Assembly: GCF_030295745.1 (NCBI RefSeq)
Contig: NZ_AP027291.1
Location: 3,348,001-3,412,000 of the forward strand
Reading direction: 5' to 3'
Length of the DNA stretch: 64,000 nucleotides
From: Mycolicibacterium sp. TUM20985
GTDB taxonomy: Bacteria > Actinomycetota > Actinomycetes > Mycobacteriales > Mycobacteriaceae
Below are positions 36,413 through 46,540 of this stretch, one piece after another. The notes under the pieces were generated by a model that made no database searches, was not told the origin of the DNA, and saw nothing but the letters and a program-made list of their open reading frames with translations. The translations under genes were made by a program, and so were the position numbers. The number at the start of each line of letters is the position of its first letter. Position 1 is the first letter of the stretch.

Positions 36413-36970
36413 TCAGACGACGTACAAGCTGGTGACCGCCAAGTCCGACACCTTCGACCGCCCGTTCAAAGCGGCCAACTCCAGCACGACCGCGGTGGCC
36501 GCGACCCTCGCACCGCCGGTCCTGAGCAATTTGGCCGCCGCCGCCAACGTTCCACCGGTGGCCAGCACGTCGTCGATCAGCAGAACGCTCAACCCGCGGA
36601 GGTCCATTCCGTCGGCCGGAATCTCCAGCGTCGCCGTGCCGTACTCGAGCGAATAAGTCTCACCGTGCACGGGGGGCGGCAGCTTGCCGCCCTTGCGCAC
36701 GGCCAGCACACCCGTGCCGAGCCGTGTCGCCACCGCTGCCCCCAGCAGGAAGCCGCGTGCGTCGATACCCGCCACGAGGTCGACGTCCTCGGCCACGGAC
36801 GCCAGGGCATCGGTCACGACGGCGAGCCCGCGCGAATCGGCGAGCACCGGGGTGAGGTCCTTGAACTGGACGCCGGGCTCGGGGAAGTCCGGCACCTCGC
36901 GCATCAGCGAACGGATGACCGCCGCCACGTCTACCAGACCCGGGTCACTGCTCTCCCGCCCACCGCTCAT
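36413..36970 (-). CDS. apt: Adenine phosphoribosyltransferase
   Basis: A 185-residue purine salvage enzyme that joins adenine and PRPP to give AMP. The PRPP loop is [14 protein letters not shown]; other marks are [18 protein letters not shown] and [23 protein letters not shown] 36970 is chosen because it overlaps the lipoprotein stop (ATGA) and gives proper length. The synteny apt-rel is usual in actinobacteria and links salvage with nucleotide signalling. No regulatory site is visible. Confidence 0.94.
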   Translation of the reverse strand: MSGGRESSDPGLVDVAAVIRSLMREVPDFPEPGVQFKDLTPVLADSRGLAVVTDALASVAEDVDLVAGIDARGFLLGAAVATRLGTGVLAVRKGGKLPPPVHGETYSLEYGTATLEIPADGMDLRGLSVLLIDDVLATGGTLAAAAKLLRTGGARVAATAVVLELAALNGRSKVSDLAVTSLYVV

Positions 36971-38622
36971 CGGTTCAGCGCCCATCGGTCCATGTTCCAT
37001 CCTGCCCCCCAGCGCGTCGGATTGCTGCTCACCGCAGTCATCTTCGTCGACACCAGCAGAGTGCGCTGCTGGCGGTAGAGCGGAAGGGTGGGCATGTCGA
37101 CCCACAGTACGGGTGCGCCCTCACCCAACAACCGGGCCAGCTCCTTCGGGTCTGCCGTGACCGCCAGCGCTCCGATCACACCGTCGACCTGTTCGTTGGC
37201 GTAGCCCGACAGATTGTTCCCGTTGCCGCTGAACAGGTCGTAGGCGTCCATCGCGGACGATCCCGTCGAGCCACTGCCCGCCGCCCCTCCCGTGCTTGCC
37301 AGGAGTGCGTCGATCTGATTGTCGCGCAACGTCTGCGGGCCGACGGCGTCTGACGACGCGTCCTGAACCGTGATGCCCGCCGGCTCGCAGGCCCGGGCGA
37401 TCGCGCCCACGGTCGCGGCCAGGCGTGGGTTCGGGCTCTGGTAGCCGATGCGGACGGTCAGCGGACTTCCTCCGAGGGCGTCGCGCGCCGCCACGGGGTT
37501 CGACGCGCTGAACTGGCCGCCCTCGGTGACGCTCTCGGCGGCCGTGATCGAGTCCTCGGCAGTGGGGTTCAGCCGGCTGTTCGCGATCGGCGTCCCCGCG
37601 TTGCGCGCGATCTGATCCCGGGGCGTGCAGAGCGCCACGGCCCGTCGCGCCGCCGGATTCAGCAGCGGTCCGCCGGGCGCGAAGATCAGCTGCTCGATGC
37701 CGGCCGACGGGCTGTCGGACTGGGCGTATCCGTCGGGAAGGGTCAGGGTGCCCGCCGAGCCCGCCGCGACGTCGACGACGTCGTACTCGCCGGCGTTCAC
37801 GCGGTCCTGAACGTCGGCGCCGCGCGGCCACACCGTGATCTGGCCGGTCACTGGTTTCGGGCCCCACCACTTGTCGTTCGCGACCAACACGACCGTGCCG
37901 TCCTCGCCGACCGAGCTCAGTTTGTACGGGCCCGACGACGGAAACCTCTTCAGATCCAGGTCCGGCGTCAGATTCCACGTAGAGTTCCACAGCTGCGCGA
38001 TACGGGCGATCGTCGGGAGATCCCGCGCCTGCAGAGCCGTGGTGACCGCCCCGTCGCCGGCACCGAGTTCATCGGCGATCACGTGCGACGGCATCAGCGT
38101 CGTCGCGGCGAACAACTGACCGAAGTCGACGAAGCCGCGATCCTGGGCGAACGTCACGCGGGCCTTCTTCTGCCCCGGTGCGCAGTCGACGCCGGCCACG
38201 TCGCCGTAGCCCGCCCGGCTGGCCGCGTCGAAACCGAGGAACCGGCCCGACTGCGCGGCCCACGCGAGCACCATGTCGTCACAGGTGACCGGCTTGCCGT
38301 CCGAATACACGGCGGCATCGCTGATCTGATAGTCCAGCACCAGCGGCGCGCGGCCGACCACGGCGATGGTGCCGAAGTCGCGGTCGCCGACGACCTGTCC
38401 CTCGGGGCCGTGGTAGTTGAACCCCGTCAACACCCTGGCGAAGGCCTGTGGACCGGCTGAGGCCGCGCCCACCACGGTGTTGGTGTTGTAGGTGACCAGC
38501 GTTCCGTCGATGGCGTAGTGGATTTCGTCTGCAGGTCCACTCGCGCACGCCGACAGGCCGAGAACACCAACGAGAGAGATCACTGCCGCGAGGCTGGCGA
38601 ACCGCCGGGGTCGGGCAATCAT
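36967..38622 (-). CDS. ABC transporter solute-binding lipoprotein, family 5 (Rv2585c-like)
   Basis: A 551-residue exported lipoprotein of the oligopeptide/nickel-binding family 5. The signal peptide ends in the lipobox LGLSAC (Cys about residue 25 from ATG 38622). The mature protein begins [22 protein letters not shown] and carries [33 protein letters not shown], a family 5 hallmark. No permease or ATPase genes are adjacent; instead it sits between secF and apt, as in M. tuberculosis. It may serve a distant transporter or have a separate envelope role. It overlaps apt by four bases. Confidence 0.88.
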   Translation of the reverse strand: MIARPRRFASLAAVISLVGVLGLSACASGPADEIHYAIDGTLVTYNTNTVVGAASAGPQAFARVLTGFNYHGPEGQVVGDRDFGTIAVVGRAPLVLDYQISDAAVYSDGKPVTCDDMVLAWAAQSGRFLGFDAASRAGYGDVAGVDCAPGQKKARVTFAQDRGFVDFGQLFAATTLMPSHVIADELGAGDGAVTTALQARDLPTIARIAQLWNSTWNLTPDLDLKRFPSSGPYKLSSVGEDGTVVLVANDKWWGPKPVTGQITVWPRGADVQDRVNAGEYDVVDVAAGSAGTLTLPDGYAQSDSPSAGIEQLIFAPGGPLLNPAARRAVALCTPRDQIARNAGTPIANSRLNPTAEDSITAAESVTEGGQFSASNPVAARDALGGSPLTVRIGYQSPNPRLAATVGAIARACEPAGITVQDASSDAVGPQTLRDNQIDALLASTGGAAGSGSTGSSAMDAYDLFSGNGNNLSGYANEQVDGVIGALAVTADPKELARLLGEGAPVLWVDMPTLPLYRQQRTLLVSTKMTAVSSNPTRWGAGWNMDRWALNR

Positions 38623-38628
38623 CAAGGC

Positions 38629-39924
38629 TTACCGCCTGGTGTTCCGCTTACCCGACGGCCTACCGGTGGGACGGACCGGCCTCGCGCCTGGCGCCGGCTT
38701 GTCGGGGGCCGGGGTAGCCGCGACCGACACCGTCTCGCGCGCGGCGACCGTCTCGTCCACCGAGTCGATCGCGGTGTCCGAGGCCTTCGCCGACGAAGCC
38801 TTGCGCCGGTTGTTGACGCGACGGGTGTGGTTGCGCACCAGGTCGGTGCGTTCCCGCATGGCGACCAGCAAGGGTGTGGCGAAGAAGATCGACGAGTACG
38901 TGCCGACGATCACGCCGACGAGCTGGACCAGGGCCAGATCCTGCAACGTGCCCACCCCGAGCAGCCACACGGCGACCACGATCAGCGCGATGATCGGCAG
39001 CACCGAGATCAGGCTGGTGTTGATCGATCGCATGAACGTCTGGTTGATCGCCAGGTTGGCCTGTTCGGCGAACGTCCTGCGGGTGGTGTGCTCGAACCCG
39101 TGGACGTTCTCCTCGACCTTGTCGAACACGATGACGGTGTCGTAGAGCGAGAAGCCCAGAATCGTCAGCAGACCGATCACCGTGGCAGGGGTGACCTCGA
39201 ACCCGACGAGCGAGTAGACACCCGCGGTCGTCACCAGATCGAAGACCAGCGCGGCCAGTGCCGCCGCGGCCATGTACCGCTCGTACCGGATGGCGATGTA
39301 CGCCGACACCAGGACCAGGAAGACCACCAGCGCGATGAGCGCCTTCTTGGTGATCTGACCACCCCACGTCTCCGACACCGCCGAATCGCTGACCGCCGCC
39401 TTGCTCGGCTGACCGTCGGCACCCTTGGGCTGGAAGGTGTCGAACAACGCCGTCCGCAGCTTCTCGGTGTCGGGATTGCTCAACGTCTCGGCACGGATCT
39501 GGATGGTCGCCGAGCCGCCGTTGCCGACCTGGACCACCGATTCGGGGGCCCTGCCGAGCGTCTGGGAGAACACGTCCTCCACCTGCTGGGTGGTCACTTG
39601 ACCCTGTACACCCGACGCGGGCAGGGACACCTTGGTGCCGCCCTCGAAGTCGATGCCAAAGGTGAAGCCGCGCAACAGGATACTGGCCAATGCGATCAGC
39701 ATGATGGCCCCGCTGACGCCGAACCACAGCTTGCGCCTGCCGACGACGTCGAAGGCACCGGTACCCGTGTAGAGCCGGACGAAGAAGCCGTGCCGTGGGG
39801 CCTCGGCGCTCGAGGCGCCCAGCTCCGCGGCTGCCGACGTGTCGTCGAGCTCGACCGCGTCGCTGCCGCCGGTCACGTCGGTGACCTGCGTGGTGTCGAC
39901 GTCCTCGGACTCGTGCTTGGCCAT
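38629..39924 (-). CDS. secF: Protein translocase subunit SecF
   Basis: A 431-residue membrane subunit that, with SecD and YajC, uses the proton gradient to speed the later steps of Sec export. The first helix is KLWFGVSGAIMLIALASILLRG, then FGIDFEGGTKV, the periplasmic P4 domain, and five more helices with TILGFSLYDTVIVFDKVEEN and INQTFMRSINTSL. Long charged extensions at both ends (residues 1-45 and 365-431, the latter Pro/Arg-rich) are common in mycobacteria. It follows secD with a four-base gap. Confidence 0.95.
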   Translation of the reverse strand: MAKHESEDVDTTQVTDVTGGSDAVELDDTSAAAELGASSAEAPRHGFFVRLYTGTGAFDVVGRRKLWFGVSGAIMLIALASILLRGFTFGIDFEGGTKVSLPASGVQGQVTTQQVEDVFSQTLGRAPESVVQVGNGGSATIQIRAETLSNPDTEKLRTALFDTFQPKGADGQPSKAAVSDSAVSETWGGQITKKALIALVVFLVLVSAYIAIRYERYMAAAALAALVFDLVTTAGVYSLVGFEVTPATVIGLLTILGFSLYDTVIVFDKVEENVHGFEHTTRRTFAEQANLAINQTFMRSINTSLISVLPIIALIVVAVWLLGVGTLQDLALVQLVGVIVGTYSSIFFATPLLVAMRERTDLVRNHTRRVNNRRKASSAKASDTAIDSVDETVAARETVSVAATPAPDKPAPGARPVRPTGRPSGKRNTRR

Positions 39925-39928
39925 GGCC

Positions 39929-41743
39929 CTACCTCCCTACCGCTGACGACGCGGCGGCTCGGCGTTCGCGGGCGATCTGCTGCACCGCACCGAGCCCGTT
40001 GAATGCCGGCTTGGACAACAGCGCCGACTTGGACGACAGGTACACCAGCGGCCACGTCACCAGGAACACGACGACGACGTCGAGGACGGTGGTCAGACCC
40101 AAGGTGAACGCAAAGCCCTTCACCTGGCCGATGGCCAGGACGTAGAGCACCGCGGCGGCCAGGAAGCTGACCGCGTTTCCGGACAGAATCGTCTTTCGGG
40201 CCCTGGCCCAGCCTCGCGGCACGGCCGACCGGAACGAGCGTCCCTCGCGGATCTCGTCCTTGATGCGTTCGAAGAACACCACGAACGAGTCGGCGGTGGT
40301 GCCGATGCCGATGATCAGACCCGCGATGCCCGCCAGGTCGAGCGTGTAGCCGATGTACCTGCCGAGCAGCACCAGGATGGCGTAGACCATCGCGCCGGAG
40401 GCCACCAGCGACAACGCCGTCAGCAGGCCGAGCACGCGGTAGTACAGCAGTGAGTACAGCAGCACCAGCGCCAAACCGATCGCGCCGGCGATGAGCCCGG
40501 CTCGAAGCGACGTCAAACCCAGTGTGGCCGAGACCGTTTCGGCCTCTGAGGACTCGAATGACAGCGGCAGCGAGCCGTACTTCAGGACGTTGGCGAGCTC
40601 ACGGCCCGAGTCCTGGGTGAAGTTACCGGTGATCTGCGTGCGACCGCCGGGGATGGCCTCGTTGATCTGCGGGGCGCTGACCACCTGCGAGTCGAGGGTG
40701 AACGCGGTCTGCGTGCCGACGTTGGCAGCGGTGTAGTTCGCCCAGATGTCGGCGCCCTCACTCTTGAACTGCAGGTCGACGACGTACTCACCGCGCTGCT
40801 GGTCCAGACCCGAGGACGCGCTCTCGATCTGTTCACCGCTGATGATCGACTTGTCGAGCAGATACACCTGCTGGTGATCCTGAGAGCAGGTCACCAGCGG
40901 GAGGTTCGGGTCGTCGTTGCCGGCGAGCACGTCCTCGTCGTTGCAACGGGTCGCCTGGAACTGCAAGGCAAGCAATTGGATCTGCTGATCGTCGCTCTGC
41001 CGCAGGGCCTTCTCGTCGGAGATGCGTTGCGCCAGATCGGCCCGCGGATTGGGCGGTGCGGGTGCCTGGGACGTAGGCGCCTGTCCCGGTGCGGGCGATG
41101 GTGCGGGCGACGGTGCGGGCCCGGGGGTCGGAGCAGGTTCCTCGGGGTACGGCCGCGGCTGGGGAGCCGGTGCGGGGGCCTCGGGAGCCGGCACCGGTTG
41201 ACCGGCGTTGGGCGGCGAGATCGGCGCATCGGGCTCAGCGGGTGAGATGAGCGGCGGCAGGCCAGGCAGCCCGGGTGGCGCACCCGGTACTCCGGGAGGT
41301 GCACCCGGGGCTCCTGGCACACCGCCAGCGGGCGCTTGACCGGCAGGCGGTTGCGCGCCCGCCGCTGGGATCGCATGGATCACCGGGCGGATGTAGAGCC
41401 GCGCCGTCTGCCCCAGGTTGCGAGCCTCGCTGCCGTCGTTGCCGGGCACGGTGATGACGAGGTTGTCGCCGTCGACGACGACCTCCGAGCCGGACACCCC
41501 GAGGCCGTCGACGCGGGAACTGATGATCTCCTGCGCCTGGGCCAGGGATTCACGCGTCGGAGGCGATCCGTCCGGGGTGCGGGCGGTCAGGGTGACCCGC
41601 GTACCGCCCTGCAGGTCGATGCCCAGCTTGGGCTTGAGCTGCTTGTCTCCGGTCAGGAACACCAGCAGGTAGACCCCGATGAGCAAAACCAGAAAAAGCG
41701 TCAGGTAGCGGTAGGGATGCACCGGCGCCGAAGGCGATGCCAC
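39929..41743 (-). CDS. secD: Protein translocase subunit SecD
   Basis: A 604-residue subunit of SecDF. The N-terminal helix is [20 protein letters not shown], then [16 protein letters not shown]. Residues about 125-235 are an unusual Pro/Ala/Gly-rich insert, after which the P1 head region resumes and the C-terminal helices include [19 protein letters not shown]. Proline-rich inserts at this place are known in mycobacterial SecD. The gene heads the secD-secF pair; yajC lies 69 bp upstream on the same strand. Confidence 0.95.
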   Translation of the reverse strand: MASPSAPVHPYRYLTLFLVLLIGVYLLVFLTGDKQLKPKLGIDLQGGTRVTLTARTPDGSPPTRESLAQAQEIISSRVDGLGVSGSEVVVDGDNLVITVPGNDGSEARNLGQTARLYIRPVIHAIPAAGAQPPAGQAPAGGVPGAPGAPPGVPGAPPGLPGLPPLISPAEPDAPISPPNAGQPVPAPEAPAPAPQPRPYPEEPAPTPGPAPSPAPSPAPGQAPTSQAPAPPNPRADLAQRISDEKALRQSDDQQIQLLALQFQATRCNDEDVLAGNDDPNLPLVTCSQDHQQVYLLDKSIISGEQIESASSGLDQQRGEYVVDLQFKSEGADIWANYTAANVGTQTAFTLDSQVVSAPQINEAIPGGRTQITGNFTQDSGRELANVLKYGSLPLSFESSEAETVSATLGLTSLRAGLIAGAIGLALVLLYSLLYYRVLGLLTALSLVASGAMVYAILVLLGRYIGYTLDLAGIAGLIIGIGTTADSFVVFFERIKDEIREGRSFRSAVPRGWARARKTILSGNAVSFLAAAVLYVLAIGQVKGFAFTLGLTTVLDVVVVFLVTWPLVYLSSKSALLSKPAFNGLGAVQQIARERRAAASSAVGR

Positions 41744-41812
41744 GTTCTTGGTTCTCCTCAGATTGGTACGTCAACCCGCAAAGAGTACGTGGTTGCGCTG
41801 TGTGCTCAGCCG

Positions 41813-42214
41813 TCAGTCTTTGGTGAGTCGATCCGGGTCGGACCGCACCTCGGTCCCGGCGGTCGGCCGGTCGAGTTCCTGCGCCGTCGAACCCTCGATG
41901 GCGTCATCGTCGTCGTCCTCGTACTCGTCGTCCTCGAACTCGTCGTCGTCGTCGTCGTCGGCGACCGTCTTCTCCTTGATGGCCAACTTCAACATCGTCA
42001 CGACGACACCAGGAGCGATCTCGATGTCGACCTTGGAGTCCGTGACGTCGGTGATGGTGCCGAAGAGCCCCGCGGTGGTCATGACCTCGTCGCCGACGAC
42101 CAGCGAGTCGTGCAGGTTGATCGTGGCCTGCATGGCCTTCTTCTGGCGTCGCGACGCGAAGAACATGAACGCGCCCATGACGACGAGCAGTGGTACGAAG
42201 ATGGCGAGATCCAT
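41813..42214 (-). CDS. yajC: Preprotein translocase subunit YajC with acidic tail
   Basis: A 133-residue protein with one N-terminal membrane helix (LAIFVPLLVVMGAFMFFASRRQKKA) and the conserved cytoplasmic region LVVGDEVMTTAGLFGTITDV. Residues about 78-102 are nearly all Asp and Glu, followed by a polar tail; such an acidic stretch is found in some actinobacterial YajC proteins. ATG 42214 has CGGAG upstream and gives the normal start. Upstream of secDF, it forms the export accessory operon. Confidence 0.92.
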   Translation of the reverse strand: MDLAIFVPLLVVMGAFMFFASRRQKKAMQATINLHDSLVVGDEVMTTAGLFGTITDVTDSKVDIEIAPGVVVTMLKLAIKEKTVADDDDDDEFEDDEYEDDDDDAIEGSTAQELDRPTAGTEVRSDPDRLTKD

Positions 42215-42603
42215 GTCAGCTCCGACTTTCGTATAGGTGTTTCGGTCATGGCTCCCCGGCACGGATGCGGTCACACGGGGGCCTCGTCTGCCGACCAGTG
42301 TGCCATCACCGCGACGCGCCGCCGACCGGCCCTAGCGTGAAGCCGCCACCTCCGACGACCCGAACTGGCTGGTCGCGCCCCTATAGCACCGGGTTCAGCC
42401 GTTCGCCAAGTCGGCGTCAGCGGCTCGGCGCGACCGAATGCGTCGGAGAAGTCGCCCCGTAGCGTCGCGATCCACCGTCAGATCCGCCCGTACCGATGTT
42501 TTCGGTCGCGTCGTCGGCGGCAAAGACTAGGCTTCAGGAGGACGCGACGCCGTCCTCTCCCCAGGCCTGTCCCCGGCCACGCCCCCTTCGCAGGAGTCAT
42601 GAC
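42215..42603. other. 389-bp divergent intergenic region, yajC/gabT promoters
   Basis: This gap lies between the divergent yajC and gabT genes. I find no credible coding frame, tRNA or strong palindrome. A CTATAC box at about 42231-42236 on the minus strand could serve yajC. For gabT, GGAG lies at 42594-42597 just before its GTG. Nothing else is recognised. Confidence 0.5.
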
Positions 42604-43959
42604 GTGAGCACCATCGAACTCAGCAGCATCGAACAGAGCCGCCACCTCGCGACGGCGATCCCCGGCCCCAAGTCGTCCGCGCTCATCGAGCGCAAGGCCG
42701 GGGCGGTCGCCCGCGGTGTCGGCAACACGATGCAGGTATACGCAGCGCGCGCAGGCGGCGGCATCGTCGAGGACGTCGACGGCAACCGCCTCATCGACCT
42801 CGGGTCCGGCATCGCCGTGACCACGATCGGCAACGCCTCGCCCCGGGTGGTCGAGGCCGTCGCCGCCCAAGCTGCGCTGTTTACCCACACCTGTTTCATG
42901 GTCACCCCCTATGAGGGGTACGTCGCCGTGTGCGAGCACCTGAACCGGCTGACCCCCGTGGCGGGTGACAAGCGGTCGGCGCTGTTCAACTCGGGCTCCG
43001 AGGCGGTGGAGAACGCCGTCAAGATCGCGCGCACCTACACGGGAAAGCAAGCGGTCGTCGCGTTCGACCACGCCTATCACGGCCGCACCAACCTCACGAT
43101 GGCACTGACCGCCAAGTCGATGCCCTACAAGCACGGTTTCGGGCCGTTCGCCCCCGAGGTCTACCGCGCGCCCATGTCCTACCCATTCCGCGACGCCGAG
43201 TTCGGAAAGGAACTCGCCACCGACGGAGAGCTGGCGGCCAAGCGCGCGCTGAGCGTCATCGACAAGCAGGTGGGTGCCGCCAACCTGGCTGCCATCATCA
43301 TCGAACCGGTCCAGGGCGAGGGCGGGTTCATCGTCCCCGCCGAGGGCTTCCTGCCGACCCTGCTCGACTGGTGCCGGAAGAACGACGTCGTGTTCATCGC
43401 CGACGAGGTGCAGTCCGGCTTCGCGCGGACCGGGGCGATGTTCGCGTGCGAGCACGACGGCATCGAACCCGACTTGATCGTCACCGCCAAGGGCATCGCC
43501 GACGGACTTCCGCTAGCGGGCGTGACCGGCCGCGCGGAGATCATGGACGCTCCCCACGTCGGCGGCCTCGGCGGCACGTACGGCGGGAACCCGATCGCCT
43601 GCGCGGCCGCACTGGCGACGATCGAAACCATCGAGGCCGACGGCATGGTGGCCAGGGCCCGTGAGATCGAGACGTTCATGAAGCACCGGCTGGGCCGGAT
43701 GCAGGCCGATGACGATCGCATCGGTGACGTCCGGGGTCGCGGCGCGATGATCGCCGTCGAGCTCGTCAAGCCGGGCACGCTCGAGCCCGACGCCGAACTG
43801 ACCAAGGCACTGTGTGCGGGCGCCCACGCCGCGGGCGTAATCGTGCTGTCCTGCGGCACCTTTGGGAACGTGCTCCGCTTCCTCCCGCCGCTGACGATCA
43901 GCGACGAGTTGCTCGAGGAAGGCCTGGACGTTCTCGCGCTCGTGCTCAAGGACCTCTGA
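42604..43959 (+). CDS. gabT: 4-aminobutyrate aminotransferase
   Basis: A 451-residue class III PLP aminotransferase converting 4-aminobutyrate and 2-oxoglutarate to succinate semialdehyde and glutamate. PLP contacts are [33 protein letters not shown] and [13 protein letters not shown]; the Schiff-base Lys is residue 296 in [19 protein letters not shown] 42604 is preceded by AGGAG. The gene is orthologous by position to Rv2589. In M. tuberculosis fadD9 follows; here a membrane protein and a GGDEF gene take its place. Related omega-aminotransferase substrates are possible. Confidence 0.92.
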   Translation: MSTIELSSIEQSRHLATAIPGPKSSALIERKAGAVARGVGNTMQVYAARAGGGIVEDVDGNRLIDLGSGIAVTTIGNASPRVVEAVAAQAALFTHTCFMVTPYEGYVAVCEHLNRLTPVAGDKRSALFNSGSEAVENAVKIARTYTGKQAVVAFDHAYHGRTNLTMALTAKSMPYKHGFGPFAPEVYRAPMSYPFRDAEFGKELATDGELAAKRALSVIDKQVGAANLAAIIIEPVQGEGGFIVPAEGFLPTLLDWCRKNDVVFIADEVQSGFARTGAMFACEHDGIEPDLIVTAKGIADGLPLAGVTGRAEIMDAPHVGGLGGTYGGNPIACAAALATIETIEADGMVARAREIETFMKHRLGRMQADDDRIGDVRGRGAMIAVELVKPGTLEPDAELTKALCAGAHAAGVIVLSCGTFGNVLRFLPPLTISDELLEEGLDVLALVLKDL

Positions 43960-43975
43960 CGAGCGTATTGACGAG

Positions 43976-44668
43976 CTAGCGACCGACCACGGTCGTCGTG
44001 TCGCGGCGTCCTCGCAGCCGGTCGCGCCAGGACCGTCGCGGCGCGTCCGTGCTCCTCGGGTGGACGCCGACCGGGTCCGCGACCGCAGACCCGGTGGCGG
44101 GCGTGGTGAGCGTGTCGGGATCGGTGACGGTGTCCGCACGGGCGTCGCGTTCCGTCAGGACCGTGCGCTGGGCGTAGTCGACGTCGCGCACGCTGCGCAC
44201 CGACAGCCGGCCAAGAGCCATGGCGCCGAGGAACACGAGCAACGCGCCAAGCCCGTGAAAGTAGGTGAGCTCGAGCCAGGCCGCCTTGGTCTCGGTCTCG
44301 GCGACCGGCCGACCGATTTCCCCGATGGTCAGCGTGGTGGCCATGACGCGGCCGATGACGAACCAGGCGCCTGAGGCGACGCTGAGCCAGCCGCCGAGCA
44401 TCGCCGTCGGCCGGTTCTGGGACCGGACCAGCAGCAGGCCGCCGACGACGGCGACGACGCCGGGCAGGACCTCGAGCCAACCCCGCGTGGCGCTCCACGC
44501 CGCACCCTGAGCCGGGTCGTAGGCGAAGTCGAAACCGGGTCCCAGGAACGGCACGAGGGCGCCCCACAGTCCCAGGAGGATCACTAGGAACCCGCTCGCC
44601 GCGCCACGACTGCGCGGAATGCGTAGCCTTCCACCCCTCGAACGTTCGCCCGAAACGGCCTGAGTCAT
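43976..44668 (-). CDS. Membrane protein of unknown function
   Basis: A 230-residue protein with four predicted membrane helices: GFLVILLGLWGALVPFLGPG, WLEVLPGVVAVVGGLLLVR, LGGWLSVASGAWFVIGRVMA and LELTYFHGLGALLVFLGAMALG. The final 70 residues are a soluble, charged tail (SWRDRLRGRRDTTTVV). I do not recognise a family beyond the common actinobacterial four-helix type. ATG 44668 follows GAGGAAA at close spacing. It converges with gabT across 16 bp and has a long upstream region. Confidence 0.75.
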   Translation of the reverse strand: MTQAVSGERSRGGRLRIPRSRGAASGFLVILLGLWGALVPFLGPGFDFAYDPAQGAAWSATRGWLEVLPGVVAVVGGLLLVRSQNRPTAMLGGWLSVASGAWFVIGRVMATTLTIGEIGRPVAETETKAAWLELTYFHGLGALLVFLGAMALGRLSVRSVRDVDYAQRTVLTERDARADTVTDPDTLTTPATGSAVADPVGVHPRSTDAPRRSWRDRLRGRRDTTTVVGR

Positions 44669-45046
44669 GTTTCCTCCTCGATTTGGGCGTGGGGTACCCA
44701 CTTGGAGGTGGGTTTAACTTTGCGGTCGAATGGCGATGTGACAGAAGTCAGCCCTCGTGGACGCCACTCGCGTACGCCGTTCCTTGCTGCCGTTCGGCGC
44801 CGAGAGGTAGTCGCCAGCGACGCCATCGGCAACCCTCGGCCGTACAGCCGAGCGCGCGCGTGGAGACCTCGCTAAAGCTGACGACAGTTGTCACGCCGGG
44901 TAAATCGGTCGCATCGACGTTTCTTGGAGAAAAGAATCGCGGACCTACGGCAAACGGCCCAAGCGTTCTGTAGTCTCCTCCAGAGACACTCGTCACTCGA
45001 GCCGAGACCTCGCTCTGATGGCATCGCAGACTAACGGCAGAGGCAG
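44669..45046. other. 378-bp divergent intergenic region upstream of the GGDEF gene
   Basis: The region separates the divergent membrane protein and GGDEF genes. A short stem (ACCCACTT with AGGTGGGT, 44696-44713) lies in the membrane gene leader. TGTAGTCT near 44970 could be a -10 box for the GGDEF gene. No coding frame with family similarity is visible. Confidence 0.4.
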
Positions 45047-46357
45047 ATGCACGTGGACTGGATTCGTCACTGGTGGCGACGGCCCGATCACTATGAGTGG
45101 CTGTCCGCATATCTCGACGTCCGCAATCTTCGTCGCGTCGCCCAGTACTCGATGGCGGCCACGGTTGCCGCGCTGGGACTGGTACCGGTCCTGATGCTCT
45201 TCACACCGGCCGGCCCGCAGACCCCGGTGGGACGAGCCATCTCGGTGACGATCTTCGGGTTCTGCACCGTGATGGCGTCGATGTGGGCCAGGAAGTGGCC
45301 GACCCGTGATCAGTCGGCGGCATTCGTCGTGGTCGCCAACATCTCGATCGCTGCGACGTGCCTCGTCGACGGATGGCCTGGGATGGGAATCCAGTTCTGC
45401 ACCGCCTTCGCCGCCCTCGCCGGTTACGTGGCGTTCTTCCACAGCAGCAAGTACGTGGCGTTGACGTTGACGACGGCGGCGGGGACGGCATTGGGATTCG
45501 CGGTGCAGACGGCGATGGCAGGGGATCTACCGCTTGCCCTGAGCCGCCTGCTGGTATTGATCGTCACCGTTCTCGCGGTGCCGTTCTGCGTGCACGTACT
45601 CGTGCACACCCTCGGGATCGACGCCCTCAAGTCGGATATCGACCCGCTGACCGACCTGCCCAACCGGCGGGCGTTCCAACGATCCGTTCGCGTGCTGGCG
45701 GCCGAGGCTAGTCGGGACGGCACGGGCCACTTCACGATCGTGATGATCGATCTGGACGACTTCAAGCGCGTCAACGACACCGGGGGGCACGCAGCGGGCG
45801 ATCAGACGCTGGTCGAGGTGGGCGCCATCCTTCGCCGCATCCGGCGGGGAGACTCCGTGGTCGCGCGAATCGGTGGGGAAGAGTTCGTGATCGCGCTCTC
45901 GGGTGATCGGAGAGCGGCCATCGGACTGGCCGAGCGGATACTCCGTGAGATCTCCCAGACCCCGTCCCGGGTGACGGCCAGCATCGGTGTCGCGAGTGCA
46001 TCGCTCTTCCGGGTCGTCGCACGCGAAATCCCTTCCCAGGTAGATCAATTGCTCGAATCGGCAGACCGCGCGATGTACCGGGCCAAGCGTTCGGGTGGTG
46101 ACCGCGTGCACGTCGTGGGCCACCCCAGCGAGTCCTACGTCGAGAAGCCGATGGCGAGCAACACCACCGCCACCAACGGCAGGACACCCTGGATCACCGC
46201 CGAGCGTGCCTTCGCCGGAGCGGACGCCAACAGCACCACCGCGGCGGCCAGCATGGATCCGACACCGGCGAACAGCAGTGCGGCACCCACGCGAGTACCG
46301 TCCGAAATCGTGAACGCCAGTCCCACTACCGTGACCACTGCCAAGAAGAGGTTGTAG
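45047..46357 (+). CDS. Membrane GGDEF diguanylate cyclase with an antisense-derived tail
   Basis: A 436-residue protein. About six membrane helices fill residues 35-190, and a GGDEF domain follows (DPLTDLPNRRAFQ to about residue 358). The catalytic signature is intact as GGEEF at 276-280, with DLDDFKRVNDTGGHAAGD upstream, so it should make c-di-GMP from GTP. The expected product-inhibition site RxxD is not at its normal spacing. The domain ends near SESYVE at about 46138, yet the frame runs 73 more codons on the opposite strand of the DUF1304 gene. That tail looks like read-through after stop loss. Confidence 0.85.
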   Translation: MHVDWIRHWWRRPDHYEWLSAYLDVRNLRRVAQYSMAATVAALGLVPVLMLFTPAGPQTPVGRAISVTIFGFCTVMASMWARKWPTRDQSAAFVVVANISIAATCLVDGWPGMGIQFCTAFAALAGYVAFFHSSKYVALTLTTAAGTALGFAVQTAMAGDLPLALSRLLVLIVTVLAVPFCVHVLVHTLGIDALKSDIDPLTDLPNRRAFQRSVRVLAAEASRDGTGHFTIVMIDLDDFKRVNDTGGHAAGDQTLVEVGAILRRIRRGDSVVARIGGEEFVIALSGDRRAAIGLAERILREISQTPSRVTASIGVASASLFRVVAREIPSQVDQLLESADRAMYRAKRSGGDRVHVVGHPSESYVEKPMASNTTATNGRTPWITAERAFAGADANSTTAAASMDPTPANSSAAPTRVPSEIVNASPTTVTTAKKRL

Positions 46358-46521
46358 AAGCCCTGGTTGAACGCCAGCAGCTTGGTGGTCTCGGCCTCCT
46401 CCGGCGTCGTGCCGAAGGTGGCCCTGGTGCGCGGCGAGGTCCACCGAAACGACTCGAGCACCCAGATGTACACGTGCAGCGCAGCGGCCAAGGCCGCGAA
46501 AACCAGTCCAGCAGTGATCAT
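46135..46521 (-). CDS. DUF1304 family membrane protein
   Basis: A 128-residue protein with four membrane helices, starting ITAGLVFAALAAALHVYIWVLESFRWTSP and with the conserved AFNQGFYNLFLAVVTVVG. DUF1304 proteins are small integral membrane proteins of unknown role. The start at 46521 has a GGGAGG-type ribosome site. More than half of the gene is overlapped on the opposite strand by the tail of the GGDEF gene. It lies 19 bp downstream of... the ruvB stop region boundary, but reads in the same direction as ruvB. Confidence 0.85.
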   Translation of the reverse strand: MITAGLVFAALAAALHVYIWVLESFRWTSPRTRATFGTTPEEAETTKLLAFNQGFYNLFLAVVTVVGLAFTISDGTRVGAALLFAGVGSMLAAAVVLLASAPAKARSAVIQGVLPLVAVVLLAIGFST

Positions 46522-46540
46522 TTCACGCCTCCCATAGTGG

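Noticed and set aside
35373-36656. 427-codon open frame opposite rel and apt
   Set aside because: Shadow of rel codon bias; rel motifs on the minus strand are complete.
38518-40002. 494-codon open frame opposite secF
   Set aside because: It is a reverse-complement shadow of the secF codons with no hydrophobic or catalytic pattern.
43179-44567. 462-codon open frame opposite gabT and the membrane protein gene
   Set aside because: Spans two real genes and has Arg/Ser-rich noise; no start signal.
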